Under the pieces are notes generated by a model. The model saw only the letters and a program-made list of their open reading frames with translations. It did not search any database and had not been told where the DNA came from. From Kitasatospora sp. MAA4 (GTDB lineage Bacteria; Actinomycetota; Actinomycetes; Streptomycetales; Streptomycetaceae): a DNA stretch of 59,426 bases. This document shows, piece by piece, positions 42,920-51,602 of this stretch. A program made the translations under genes and the position numbers. Each line of letters opens with the position of its first letter. Within the stretch, counting starts at the first letter, position 1. The stretch covers positions 1 through 59,426 of the forward strand of contig NZ_JARZAI010000042.1 of NCBI RefSeq assembly GCF_029893355.1, read 5' to 3'.

Positions 42920-43309
42920 TCAGTAGTTGTGGTGGACCTGCCAGTAGGCCCAGGCCTGGTTCGGGCTGCCGTAGCGGCTGTTCATGTAGTCGTAGGCCCA
43001 CTTGATCTGGGTGCCCGCGTTGGTCTGCCAGTCGGAGCCGGCGGAGGCCATCTTGTTGCCGGGCAGGGCCTGGCCCAGGCCGTAGGCACCCGAGGACGCG
43101 TTGGTCGCGGTGACGTTCCAGCCGCTCTCGTGGCTGATGATCTGGTCGAAGGAGGCGAGCTGGCCGGCGGGGACGATGCTCGCCGCCAGCGACTGCGGCG
43201 TTTCGGCCGAGGCGACGGTCGGGGCGATGGAGGCGCCGATCGCGGCGATGCCGACGGCGGAGGCGAGCAGGGCGACGGACTTGCGCATGCGGGTGGAGAT
43301 CACGGGCAT
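42920..43309 (-). CDS. Small secreted SLT-type lytic transglycosylase
   Basis: A 129-residue exported protein. The signal peptide reaches about residue 35 (VALLASAVGIAAIGASIAPT, then VASAE). The mature domain is a compact goose-lysozyme/SLT fold: IISHESGWNVTATNASSGAYGLGQALPG (split), with the catalytic Glu in HESGWN, and IKWAYDYMNSRYGSPNQAW, AYWQVHHNY. It cleaves peptidoglycan glycan strands, as in resuscitation and cell-wall turnover enzymes of this group. ATG 43309 has GAGG eleven bases upstream; ATG 43288 is the alternative. It is preceded by a promoter-like element and hairpin. Confidence 0.85.
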   Translation of the reverse strand: MPVISTRMRKSVALLASAVGIAAIGASIAPTVASAETPQSLAASIVPAGQLASFDQIISHESGWNVTATNASSGAYGLGQALPGNKMASAGSDWQTNAGTQIKWAYDYMNSRYGSPNQAWAYWQVHHNY

Positions 43310-43470
43310 GTGGAGTTCGACCTCAATCGTGTGGGCGCCTCGCCCCGCGGTTCGGCGGACCCGGTGGGGCCCGGCGGGCGGGAGTCGGCACCGGGGCGGT
43401 CACGAGTGGTGACCGCCGTACGGGAGTTGCGGGAGTGGATCGGACCACCGCCGCAGCTGGCGACTGAGCC

Positions 43471-43533
43471 ATTGTTAGCGGGGTCGGCGGCTGGCTCCAA
43501 GGGGTGCCTGCTACGACGCCGCGTCGTAGCAGG
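43471..43533 (-). promoter_or_regulatory. Promoter-like boxes and hairpin upstream of the transglycosylase gene
   Basis: On the minus strand TTGGAG (43495-43500), a 17-base spacer and TAACAAT (43471-43477) resemble a housekeeping promoter about 160 bases before the start codon. Just upstream CCTGCTACGAC and GTCGTAGCAGG (43507-43533) form an 11-bp stem with loop GCCGC. The long leader could carry regulation, but no known riboswitch motif was recognised. Confidence 0.45.
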
Positions 43534-44139
43534 GTGGGGCGAACGCGCCGCTCGCGCGCGGGCCGACTGCTCGTCGTCCGGGCGGTCAAACCTGGCATGG
43601 CATGCTTTTTTGGGCGTTTTGCACCGGTTTGACCTGCGAAAACAGTGGAGGCTCGGCCGTCGGCGCGGGAGCGCGGCGGGGGCGGCGAGCAGCCGGGCGA
43701 GCGCGGTGGCCGGAGCCGATGGGTGGCCTACTAGGAAGGGTAGGGGGCGCCCAGGACGCGTGAGCACCGTCACGGGCCGCCCCGGTCCGGCACCCTCCTC
43801 AAGGGGATCCAGCTCACATCGTGATGGCTGTCAGTGACCATGTGGTGGCGCCGACACGCGTTCGGTCGCAGCCCGGTCGCCGAAGACCCGCACCGCTGAT
43901 CGGGCGCGCCCACGAAGGCCCCGGACCAGCGGCTCACCGCCGCCCGGCTGGACCCGCCCCTCCACATCGCTCTCGACCTGCGCCGGCCTCTATGTCCCTC
44001 GCCGGCGACGACCAGCAGGCCGCCGGCTACGGCCCCAGCAGCCAGGAAGTCGGTCCGGATCCGCGTGAACATCTTCGGGGCACCCTGCCGCGCGCATCGG
44101 TTCTTGGGCGCGCACCGCTTGCTCACGGTCTGCGGCGGA

Positions 44140-44247
44140 GCAGCGGAAGGTGATCCGGTCGGCGATGGCCGCGCAGAGGCGGGCGTCCCCGAAGGTCTTG
44201 TCCCACTCGATGAACGGGGAGTTCGCCGGTCCGGCCGCACCACTCAC
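44140..44247 (-). pseudogene. IS21-type IstB ATPase remnant
   Basis: The minus strand reads NSPFIEWDKTFGDARLCAAI and ADRITFRC, matching the C-terminal part of IstB (SN.PF.EW...F.dAR...A..DRl...). The preceding ATPase domain and IstA are missing. The surrounding 43534-44330 contains no other gene and looks like insertion-sequence debris. Confidence 0.6.
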
Positions 44248-44330
44248 ACCCTGGCGACCTGTCGCCGGCCGATCACCGCGACCGTTCGGCCGGCCTTACC
44301 GATGGACAAACGGGCAGTCCGACGAACCTA

Positions 44331-44363
44331 AGTGGTCTGGTGCGGAAGTCCTTCGGGGGTTGA
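44331..44363 (+). repeat. Left terminal inverted repeat of the IS630-type unit
   Basis: Begins AGTGGTCTGGTGCGGAAG and ends CCTTCGGGGGTTGA. It matches the complement of 47285-47317 at 32 of 33 positions (a G here against T there at position 12). Confidence 0.85.
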
Positions 44364-44610
44364 CGCGGAGGGCATGGGTTCTTGGACCACGTCGGTGTAC
44401 CTACGACGGCACCGGCATCCCGCCGCAGCTGCGCCCCGTTTCGCCAAGGACGTACTGGACCACGTCAAAGGGCGGACCTCAGCGACATAGAAGTTCTGCC
44501 CACGGCCACTTCTGGCGGTGCGTCGACTCCGGATCATCCCTGCCGATGACCGTTCGGAGGCGGAGCACTATCGTTCGACCGACGAAGAATCCGATCGGGA
44601 GGTCGACCGC

Positions 44611-45933
44611 ATGCTGGACGAGCTGGACGAGTTCTGCGCGCGGGCGCTGGCCGAACACGGCTGTGCGTCCGTCTCCGTCGCGGTGGCCGAACGCGACGAG
44701 CTCGTGCTCACCCGGGCCTACGGCCAGGCGAGCGTCGCCGACCAGCAGCCGGCCACTCCGGAGACGGTCTACGGGCTGGCCTCCATCACCAAGGCCTTCA
44801 CCGCCACAGCCCTCTGCCTGGCCGCCGACGAGGACCTGCTGGACCTCGACACCCCGATCCCCGGCAGCTTCCAGTGGACCGCACCGACACCACGCCAGCT
44901 CCTCCAACACCGCGGTGGATTTCCGGCGTTCTACAACTTCTACTACGACACCGGCCCGCTGCCAATCGACATCAACCGCTACCGCACGCTCGTCCGCGAG
45001 CCGGGTACCGACTTCGAGTACTCCAACATCGGCTACCACGAGTTGGGTAGGCTGTTGGAGGCTGTGACCGGCCAGAACCTGGGCGACTACCTGCGCGAGC
45101 GGATCACCGAGCCGCTGGGCCTGACCAGCTTCGGGTACGGGCCGGCCTACGCCGGGCCAGCGCCCGTCGCCCAGCGCTACTCCGCCGATGGTCGCGCGTA
45201 CGCCACCTGCTTCAGTGGTCACCCTGCTGCGGGGGCTGGCTGGGCGACCGCCGGCGACATCGCGCGTTTCGCCCGAACTACCTCCCAACTGCTCAAGCCC
45301 GCCACGATCGCGGCCATGCACGACGCCGTGCCGATCAACGAGCATCTCGGCTACGGGCTCGGCCGGATCGTCTCGCGCGGCATCGGACCGGTGATCCGCA
45401 GCCACGGCGGTGGCATGGGTGGCGTCGCCGCGATGATGATCGAGATCCCCGAGCGCGAGCTCTCGGTCGCTGTCCTGGCCAACTCCACCAACAAGGCGGC
45501 CCGCGACGCCATCGTTGATCATCTCGTGGGCATCCTGGCGCCCGGCTTCTCCAGCGACCAGCTCAACCCGGTCACCGAGCAGACCCGACCGATGGCGCTG
45601 GCGCAGGGCGAGTGGGCCGGAGAGATCAGCACCGCGGAGGGGGACATCCCGCTGTGGATCAGGATCCTGGCAAACGGTCAGGTAGAGATTCGGCTGGCCG
45701 ACGGCCCGCCCGTCACCGCGTCGGCCATCGCGTCCCAGCGCTGGGACCTGCGCGTGAGCGCCCGGATGCAAATAGCTACCGCCGACGCTCGGCTGAACAG
45801 CCCCAGCTTCGGTCTCGAACTACGTGCCGAGCGGGACCGGTTGGCCGGCCGGGCCATAGCGTTCAAGGACGGCGACCGGGATGGCTGGCTGGGTGCCTAC
45901 CTGGTCCACCCCTGCGTGCTGCGGTCCAACTGA
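44611..45933 (+). CDS. Serine hydrolase (class C beta-lactamase/DD-peptidase fold)
   Basis: A 440-residue protein; ATG 44611 follows GGGAGG. The catalytic motifs are complete: S58-I-T-K61 in GLASITKAFTATAL, Y137-S-N139 in FEYSNIGYHELGRLL, and H265-G-G in RSHGGGMGGVAAMM. TPRQLLQHRGGFPAF and YLRERITEPLGLTSF are typical of beta-lactamase-related esterases and peptidases. There is no signal peptide, so it is cytosolic and more likely an esterase or amidase than a secreted beta-lactamase. It lies inside the IS630-type unit on the same strand as the transposase. Confidence 0.85.
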   Translation: MLDELDEFCARALAEHGCASVSVAVAERDELVLTRAYGQASVADQQPATPETVYGLASITKAFTATALCLAADEDLLDLDTPIPGSFQWTAPTPRQLLQHRGGFPAFYNFYYDTGPLPIDINRYRTLVREPGTDFEYSNIGYHELGRLLEAVTGQNLGDYLRERITEPLGLTSFGYGPAYAGPAPVAQRYSADGRAYATCFSGHPAAGAGWATAGDIARFARTTSQLLKPATIAAMHDAVPINEHLGYGLGRIVSRGIGPVIRSHGGGMGGVAAMMIEIPERELSVAVLANSTNKAARDAIVDHLVGILAPGFSSDQLNPVTEQTRPMALAQGEWAGEISTAEGDIPLWIRILANGQVEIRLADGPPVTASAIASQRWDLRVSARMQIATADARLNSPSFGLELRAERDRLAGRAIAFKDGDRDGWLGAYLVHPCVLRSN

Positions 45934-45988
45934 CGCCGGCGCGAGGCCGATCCGACCGAGGCCACCAGCGGGCAAAGCGATCGGCTCT

Positions 45989-46009
45989 GAAGTTCTTCAG
46001 GGGTTGGCG
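45989..46009 (+). repeat. Degenerate internal copy of the IS630 left end
   Basis: GAAGTTCTTCAGGGGTTGGCG agrees with the inner part of the outer left repeat (GAAGTCCTTCGGGGGTTGACG) at 18 of 21 positions, but the outer 12 bases are not conserved. It lies 109 bases before the transposase start, where the native left end of the element would be expected. Confidence 0.6.
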
Positions 46010-46117
46010 CCAGAACCGGTCGTGGGCATGCCTACTGTCAGGTGTCGACCTGGCCCCGCGCGATGCGACAAGCTGCGTTCCACCCCTGATCCACTTCTCC
46101 CGATCGGCCCGTCTGCC

Positions 46118-47284
46118 ATGCCCGTGGCCGCTGCCCACCCGATATCGCTGACTGCCGCCGAGCGGCACCGGCTCAAGAAGATGGCCTACGGGCACAAGAC
46201 TCCTTCCCAGGCTCGGTGCCGGGCGCAGATCGTGCTGCACGCGGCGCGCGGACGCTCCAACGCGCGCATTGCCCGCGAGACCGGACTGCACCTGGACACG
46301 GTTCGTACCTGGCGGCGCCGATTCGCCGGGCAGGGCCTTGCGGGCCTGGCCGACCGCAAGCGATCCGGCCGCCCCCACGTCTTCAGCGCACTGCAGGCCG
46401 CTCAGGTCACGGCGCTGGCCTGCCAACTTCCCGCCGAAACCGGCACGCCGCTGTCGCGCTGGAGCTGCCCGGAACTGGCCCGCGAAGCCGTCGAGCACGG
46501 CATCACGCCCTTCCTGTCCGCCTCCACCGTGCGCCGCTGGCTCGCCAAGGACGCGATCAAACCTTGGCAGCACCGCTCGTGGATCTTCATCACCGACCCT
46601 GACTTCCGACCCAAGGCCGAGCGCGTCCTGGACCTGTACGCCCGCACCTGGAACGGCGAGCCGCTCGGACCGGACGAGCACGTCATCAGCGCCGACGAGA
46701 AGACCTCCATCCAGGCCCGCTGCCGCTGCCACCCCACCCTCGCCCCCGGGCAGGCCCGCGCGATGCGCGTGAACCACACCTACGGACGCGGTGGCGCGCT
46801 GGCTTACCTGGCCGCCTACGACGTCCACCAGGCCAAGGTGTTCGGCCGCTGCGAACCAACCACCGGCATCGACCCGTTCATGAACCTGGTCGCCCAGGTC
46901 ATGAGCCATGAACCTTACGCGAGCTCCAAGCGGGTGTTCTGGATTGTCGACAACGGCTCCTCCCATCGCGGCAAGGCGGCAGCGGACCGGCTGACCGCGG
47001 CGTTCCCGAACGCGGTGCTGGTCCACACCCCAGTGCACGCCTCCTGGTTGAACCAGGTGGAGATCTTCTTCTCCGTCGTGCAGCGCAAGGTCGTGACGCC
47101 GAACGACTTCACCGACCTCACCCAGGTCGGGGACCGGCTCCGAGCCTTCGAAGACCGCTACAACGCCACGGCACAGCCATTCCAGTGGAAGTTCACCACC
47201 TCCGACCTGGACGATCTGCTGGCCAGACTCGACCGGCACACTGCCGATCACCCAGAAGAATCCTCGTTCTACCTCGCCGCGTGA
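46118..47284 (+). CDS. IS630-family transposase
   Basis: A 388-residue DDE transposase, apparently intact. The N-terminal helix-turn-helix spans RCRAQIVLHAARGRSNARIA and GLHLDTVRTWRRRFAGQGLA. The catalytic residues are in VISADEKTSIQAR (first Asp), RVFWIVDNGSSHRG (second Asp) and HASWLNQVEIFFSVVQRK (Glu). ATG 46118 is the start giving family-like length; the frame is open further upstream. Its stop codon abuts the right inverted repeat. No frameshift or stop is present, so the element could be active. Confidence 0.9.
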   Translation: MPVAAAHPISLTAAERHRLKKMAYGHKTPSQARCRAQIVLHAARGRSNARIARETGLHLDTVRTWRRRFAGQGLAGLADRKRSGRPHVFSALQAAQVTALACQLPAETGTPLSRWSCPELAREAVEHGITPFLSASTVRRWLAKDAIKPWQHRSWIFITDPDFRPKAERVLDLYARTWNGEPLGPDEHVISADEKTSIQARCRCHPTLAPGQARAMRVNHTYGRGGALAYLAAYDVHQAKVFGRCEPTTGIDPFMNLVAQVMSHEPYASSKRVFWIVDNGSSHRGKAAADRLTAAFPNAVLVHTPVHASWLNQVEIFFSVVQRKVVTPNDFTDLTQVGDRLRAFEDRYNATAQPFQWKFTTSDLDDLLARLDRHTADHPEESSFYLAA

Positions 47285-47317
47285 TCAACCCCCGAAGGAC
47301 TTCCGAACCAGACCACT
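47285..47317 (-). repeat. Right terminal inverted repeat of the IS630-type unit
   Basis: Complement of the left repeat with one mismatch, starting at the base after the transposase stop codon. TAAGG follows, against CCTAA before the left repeat. Confidence 0.85.
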
Positions 47318-47762
47318 AAGGTCGGCTTCCAATGCAGCGGCGTGCCGCACGAGTTGCGCTTCCTCTTCTTCGCTCACGCGCTCAGGGAACATGCGCAATT
47401 CCTTTCGGCGGTTTTCGCTATTTCCACAGTGGGCCGCCGCGCCCCTGGCGCCACCTGCGACCAGTACGCCAAGGAGCCTGCCGACTACCCGTCCCGGCCG
47501 CGCCCGGGCGCGGCCCTCGGTGACCTCCCAGTCACCGCAGCTGCACCCGGCCACTTCCCGAGCCGAAGCCGAAGCCGAAGCCGAAGCGGCCCGCACCGCT
47601 CGACAGGTCTTCTCCGGGCGTCCGACAGTCACAGCACGTTCGCCGCTTTCGCGGAACTCGCGCCAGAGCCAATCAAGACCGGCCAACGACAGTCCCCGTC
47701 CGTCGCCGCAGCCCAAGGCGCCCTGACACATATGGCTTGCTGTCAGCTGTCGCCTCGCTATC
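47318..47762. other. Gap with a short hexamer repeat and no convincing gene
   Basis: The stretch right of the IS630-type unit contains an imperfect tandem of AGCCGA (47561-47586, about four units). A minus-strand frame ending at the IS boundary contains an acidic helix (FPERVSEEEEAQLVRHAAAL), perhaps the tail of a gene that the element interrupted. Nothing else is recognisable. Confidence 0.35.
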
Positions 47763-48587
47763 TCACGGCGCGTCGGCCGTCCGCAGGGACAGGAGTCTCA
47801 AGGCGCTCTTGGTGGCGGAGTCCTCGGCCGGGCTCAGGGTGACGATGCGTTGTCCGGGGTCGCCGGGCAGGTCGAGGTTTTCGTAGTGCAAGGCCAGCAC
47901 TCCCACCTCGGGGTGGCGCAGGTTTTTGCTTCCTGCGGTCCTCAGTTCCACATCGCCTGCCGCCCAGTGGGTTCCAAAGGCGACGCTTCCGGTGGTCAAG
48001 TCATCGATCAGTGCTGTCAGTTCGGTGTCCGCAGGGGAGCGGGCGTGGACCAGCCGGAGCTGGGCGGCGGTGGCTGCGGCCACGTCGCTCCACTCGAGGT
48101 AGAAGTCGGCGGCGGCCGGGTCCAGGAACAGGTGGCGTGCCATGTTGGGATTGGCGTTCTGTCCGGTCAGCACGGGCTCGAACATGCGCGCGCCCAGTGC
48201 GTTGGCGCCGAGGACGTCGAAGCGGTCGTTGATGACGAGGGCGGCGATCTGGGTCATGTGCTCGAGCATGCGGCGCAGTTCCGGCCGGACCTGTGCGGAC
48301 TGGTGGTCGGCCGGGCGGCGGGGCGGGTGGGCGAGAGTGCCGAGGTGGCCGCGTTCCACCTCGTCCAGGCGAAGGACCTGGGCGATGGCGTCGAGTACGG
48401 CCGGAGAGGGGCTGGCCGACCGGCCCTGTTCCAGGCGCTGGTAGTACTCCACGCTGATCCCTGCCAGGTGGGCGACTTCCTCGCGGCGCAGTCCGGGGAC
48501 CCGGCGGCGGGCGCTGGGCCGCAGTCCGACGGACTCGGGGGTCACCCGGGCCCGGCGCGAGTACAGGAACGCTCCCAGATCTTCCAT
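47763..48587 (-). CDS. XRE-family regulator with MmyB-like ligand domain
   Basis: A 274-residue regulator. The N-terminal helix-turn-helix reads LRREEVAHLAGISVEYYQRLEQGR (split), preceded by the typical FLYSRRARVTPESVGL. The C-terminal MmyB-like domain (PAS-like, binding fatty acids or aromatic ligands in relatives) includes MTQIAALVINDRFDVLGANA, LFLDPAAADFYLEWSDVAAA and LHYENLDLPGDPGQRIVTL. ATG 48587 is chosen; a GTG at 48605 is possible. It is divergent from a decarboxylase-like/SnoaL-like gene pair 129 bases away, which it probably controls. Confidence 0.85.
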   Translation of the reverse strand: MEDLGAFLYSRRARVTPESVGLRPSARRRVPGLRREEVAHLAGISVEYYQRLEQGRSASPSPAVLDAIAQVLRLDEVERGHLGTLAHPPRRPADHQSAQVRPELRRMLEHMTQIAALVINDRFDVLGANALGARMFEPVLTGQNANPNMARHLFLDPAAADFYLEWSDVAAATAAQLRLVHARSPADTELTALIDDLTTGSVAFGTHWAAGDVELRTAGSKNLRHPEVGVLALHYENLDLPGDPGQRIVTLSPAEDSATKSALRLLSLRTADAP

Positions 48588-48716
48588 GACGTCCAGTATC
48601 CCCACGGCTCAGGGTGGCCCTGGCAGTACCCGTACAAGGAGGGGTCTGGGTGGTCGCACCGCCGCGGTCCAGACTCTGACCTGCACGCATCGCATGGATA
48701 CGGGAGGGCAGGACGC

Positions 48717-49124
48717 ATGTCGACACGCTACGAGCGGGGACTGGTCCGGCAGGCCGAGTTGGGCGGGGCCGGCGGGGCTCGCGAGCGGGCCTACGACGCC
48801 CTCGGCGACATCGCGCCGGATCTGCCGCGGTTGGCCGTCGAGTTCGCGTACGGCGACATCCACGCCAGGCCCGGTCTGGACGCGGGGCGGCGTGAACTGG
48901 TGATCCTCGGCGTCCTCATCGGACTGGGCGGTCTCGAATCGCAGCTCGACGCCCACATCGGCTCGGCACTGGGAGCCGGCGTCCAGCCGCGGGAGGTCGT
49001 CGAGGCGATCATCCAAGCCGCGCCGTACGCCGGGTTCCCGCGCACCCTGGCCGCCATGTCGGTCGCCCGCCGGGTCTTCGACGAGCGCGGGCTGCTGCCT
49101 GTCCCACCCTTCATCAAGGAGTAA
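48717..49124 (+). CDS. Carboxymuconolactone decarboxylase-like protein
   Basis: A 135-residue protein of the CMD/AhpD superfamily. LPRLAVEFAYGDIHARPGLD, RRELVILGVLIGLGGLESQL and DAHIGSALGAGVQPREVVEA are characteristic. The CxxC of peroxidase-type AhpD is absent, and the histidine in DAHIGSAL is retained, pointing to the decarboxylase-like branch. GGGAGG precedes ATG 48717. Only seven bases separate it from the SnoaL-like gene, giving a two-gene operon that typically handles a small aromatic or lactone compound. Confidence 0.85.
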   Translation: MSTRYERGLVRQAELGGAGGARERAYDALGDIAPDLPRLAVEFAYGDIHARPGLDAGRRELVILGVLIGLGGLESQLDAHIGSALGAGVQPREVVEAIIQAAPYAGFPRTLAAMSVARRVFDERGLLPVPPFIKE

Positions 49125-49131
49125 GCACGTC

Positions 49132-49584
49132 ATGGAACTTCAGGACCGTCACGACATCATCGAGACCTGCACCCGGATGATGTGGAGCGTTGACACCCGC
49201 GACTGGGCGGCACTGCCGGGACTTCTCGGCGACAAGGTCGTCCACGACTTCACCAGCATCCACGGCGGCGAGCCCCAGCTTCTGACGGCGGCCGAGGTGA
49301 CCGGGATCTGGTCGAAGCTGATCGGCGCCTTCGACGCCGCCCAGCACCTGCTCGGCAACCACCTCGTCACGGGGGACGGCGATCGCGCAGTGCTCACCGC
49401 CTCCTTCCAGTCCACACACCGGCTGGCCAACCCCTACGGTTCGCCGCAGTGGACCCTCTACGGCACGTACCGCTTCGGGCTGACCAGGACCAGCACCGGA
49501 TGGAAGATCGACGAAATCGTCATGACCGCCGGGTGGGGCGAGGGCAACAAGGACATCCTGACCCTGGCAGCGAACCCGACCTGA
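49132..49584 (+). CDS. SnoaL-like/NTF2-fold protein
   Basis: A 150-residue alpha+beta-barrel protein. DIIETCTRMMWSVDTRDWAA and LPGLLGDKVVHDFTSIHGGE form the helix-strand entry. WSKLIGAFDAAQHLLGNHLV and AVLTASFQSTHRL with YGTYRFGLTRTSTGWKIDEIV close the cone. His and Asp residues line the pocket as in scytalone dehydratase/SnoaL relatives. It is coupled to the decarboxylase-like gene, and the pair is probably induced through the divergent XRE regulator. Confidence 0.8.
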   Translation: MELQDRHDIIETCTRMMWSVDTRDWAALPGLLGDKVVHDFTSIHGGEPQLLTAAEVTGIWSKLIGAFDAAQHLLGNHLVTGDGDRAVLTASFQSTHRLANPYGSPQWTLYGTYRFGLTRTSTGWKIDEIVMTAGWGEGNKDILTLAANPT

Positions 49585-49830
49585 CAGACGTCGCATCCAG
49601 CCGAAGCCTCCCGCATCCGCGGCGCCACCTCCTCCGGTCACGCGGATTCAGGGTCACTGGCCTTGGTCTGCCCTTGCAGCTTCGGCAGACACACGCAACC
49701 CGTGGATCAGCCGGGAGCGTTGGTCCTTCTCCCGCCTGGACGTTGAGCGGTCGTTTAACGCGCCGGGGAGGATGAGCCATCCCAGGATCGCGGGAGGTAC
49801 GGCAATGTGTCGGCGGCGGTTGAAAACGGT

Positions 49831-50004
49831 GGTTCTGGATCACTTTCCGTGCCTGGGCCACGGAGCGTCACCGGAACCGCGATCATGAACGGTCGTGACT
49901 GACGATTCCCTCCAAGACCTCTGGCTCCACCAGGCCGCCGACATCAAGGTCAACACTCTGACCATCCGCGCCGACCGCGTGACCGTCCACGCCGCCACGA
50001 CCGG
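49831..50004 (+). repeat. Left arm of the 174-bp inverted repeat (transposase 5' end copy)
   Basis: Contains a plus-strand start codon region and reading frame (GTG 49895) encoding TDDSLQDLWLHQAADIKVN, identical to the transposase N-terminus, then ends at CGACCGG where the zinc-finger codons should follow. Downstream the frame reads unrelated sequence from the 3' end of the element. The gap 49585-49830 to its left holds no gene. Confidence 0.85.
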
Positions 50005-50009
50005 CGGCC

Positions 50010-51602
50010 TCATGCCGCGAGGAGGACGCGCTTGCGCAGGAGGTCGAACCCGGCACGGTCGAACATCTGACGCTTGATCATTTTGATCTTGTTGTTGTGG
50101 CCCTCGACCGCGCCGGAGCTGTAGGGCAGGGTCAGGCCGGCGACGACTGCATCGAGGTCCTGCAGGAGACCGTTGGCGAAGCTGCTAAGGGCCGGGACCT
50201 GGTCCTGCTGGACGCGTGTGATCCAGTCCTTGAGCTCGCTTCCGCGGCGGTCGTTCATCAGCTCGGCAAAGGCCCTGACGTGCTCGGCGGTGGTGGCCAG
50301 CGCCGGGACTCGGGCGAGAAGCTCCTTGAGCTGCTGGGCCTCTTCACTGCGGAGGCGGTCGGGGCGGCGGGTGATCCAGCTGGTCACGTCCCTGACGGAG
50401 GGCTTTCGGCGTGGCGGGTCCTGGTGTGGGAACGTTGCTCGAAGTCGGCGGACGTACTCGCGGACGATCTGTTCCTGCCCGGGGAATCCGCGCTGCCGGA
50501 TCTCCTCGAACAGGCGCCGGGCGATCGTGTGGCCCTCAGCGAAACGCTGGTCGATGTAGGGCTTGTAGGGGTCGAGGATGCTGGTGCGTCCCGTCCAGCG
50601 GCCGACGAGCAGTTCGTCGGGGTCCTTCGCGCGGGCCAGTCGGCGAACTGTGCCGCGAGCCAGGTCCAGTCTGCGGGCGATGACGCGCAGGCTGAACCCG
50701 TCCTCCATGAGTGCGTGGACGGCGGCATGCTGTTCGCGGACCCGGTCGGACAGTCGCCCGGTCCGGCGGGGTTCGGAGCTGACGGACGCTAGGGCGACAG
50801 CCGGAGCTGACTCGGCTGGAGGGGCCGGTTCAGGTAGCAGGGCACGGTGCTGGAGCACGGTCTTCTCCACCGCGTCGGCGAGGTTCTGCCACAGATGGAA
50901 CCGATCGGCGACATGGATCGCGTCCGGGGCGCCGAGCCGGACGGCTTCGGCATAGGAGGCCGATCGGTCGCGGCAGACGACCTTCACCCCGGGGTGGTCG
51001 GCCAGCCAGGACCGGACGGTTGCCACCGTGCGGTCGGGCAGCAGATCGACCGCGCGGCGGGTCTCGATGTCGACCAGGATCGTGGCGTAGACGTGGCCCT
51101 TGCGCAGGGCGAACTCGTCGACGCCCAGAACGCGCGGCACCGCGTGCGCCGGATCCGGCAGGGCGCGTATCAGCCGCAGGAGCGTGGAGCGGCTCACCGG
51201 GACCGCGAAGCTCTCGGCCAGACGGGAGCCCGCCCGGCCGGCCAGGGCCAGAGCGAGCTGCTGCAGCGCGGTCTGCAGGCCCTGGCTCCGCCGTCCGTGA
51301 CGGAAGGTCAGCCCTGCCGCCTGCTCGACGAACGTGGCCCGGGGACAAGCTCGTTCACGGCAGCGGAACCGGCGGACCCGTAACTCGACCACCACCCGCC
51401 GCCCACCCGCCGCGCTGTCGTCCAACCGCCGCACGTAGCTGCTGTGCACCCGGGTCGAGACGGTTCCGCACAACGGACAGCCCGCCTCGTCGCCGGTCGT
51501 GGCGGCGTGGACGGTCACGCTGTCGGCGCGGATGGTCAGAGTGTTGACCTTGATGTCGGCGGCCTGGTGGAGCCAGAGGTCTTGGAGGGAATCGTCAGTC
51601 AC
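50010..51602 (-). CDS. ISL3-family transposase
   Basis: A 530-residue transposase of full length. The zinc finger CPLCGTVSTRVHSSYVRRL and FRCRERACPRATF supply four cysteines. A helix-turn-helix (LAESFAVPVSRSTLLRLIRA) follows. The DDE residues lie in VLGVDEFALRKGHVY, VKVVCRDRSASYAEAV and GAVEGHNNKIKMIKRQMFDR. A second HTH-like insert (GFSLRVIARRLDLARGTVRR) is usual in this group. No internal stop. The GTG start gives VTDDSLQDLW. Mobility may be impaired because one terminus has been replaced by the inverted 5' copy. Confidence 0.92.
   Translation of the reverse strand: MTDDSLQDLWLHQAADIKVNTLTIRADSVTVHAATTGDEAGCPLCGTVSTRVHSSYVRRLDDSAAGGRRVVVELRVRRFRCRERACPRATFVEQAAGLTFRHGRRSQGLQTALQQLALALAGRAGSRLAESFAVPVSRSTLLRLIRALPDPAHAVPRVLGVDEFALRKGHVYATILVDIETRRAVDLLPDRTVATVRSWLADHPGVKVVCRDRSASYAEAVRLGAPDAIHVADRFHLWQNLADAVEKTVLQHRALLPEPAPPAESAPAVALASVSSEPRRTGRLSDRVREQHAAVHALMEDGFSLRVIARRLDLARGTVRRLARAKDPDELLVGRWTGRTSILDPYKPYIDQRFAEGHTIARRLFEEIRQRGFPGQEQIVREYVRRLRATFPHQDPPRRKPSVRDVTSWITRRPDRLRSEEAQQLKELLARVPALATTAEHVRAFAELMNDRRGSELKDWITRVQQDQVPALSSFANGLLQDLDAVVAGLTLPYSSGAVEGHNNKIKMIKRQMFDRAGFDLLRKRVLLAA

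Larger units (their letters stand above)
44331..47317 (+). mobile_element. IS630-type unit carrying a serine hydrolase passenger gene
   Basis: The segment is bounded by inverted repeats of 33 bp that differ at one position (44331-44363 and 47285-47317). It contains a serine hydrolase gene (44611-45933) and an intact IS630 transposase (46118-47284) whose stop codon abuts the right repeat. TAA occurs at both edges (44329-44331 and 47317-47319), compatible with the TA duplication of this family. A third, degenerate copy of the end sequence lies between the two genes (45989-46009), so the transposase's original left end was probably there and the outer repeat now defines a larger, 3.0-kb unit. 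Confidence 0.7.

Noticed and set aside
43310..43470. Possible c-di-AMP (ydaO) riboswitch before the secreted transglycosylase
   Set aside because: Such enzymes are often under this riboswitch in streptomycetes, but I could not recognise the conserved core segments in the leader; a covariance-model search would be needed.
43770..44243. 157-codon minus-strand frame in the IS debris
   Set aside because: Arg/Ser/Pro-rich shadow; the IstB-like signal is in a different frame of the same strand.
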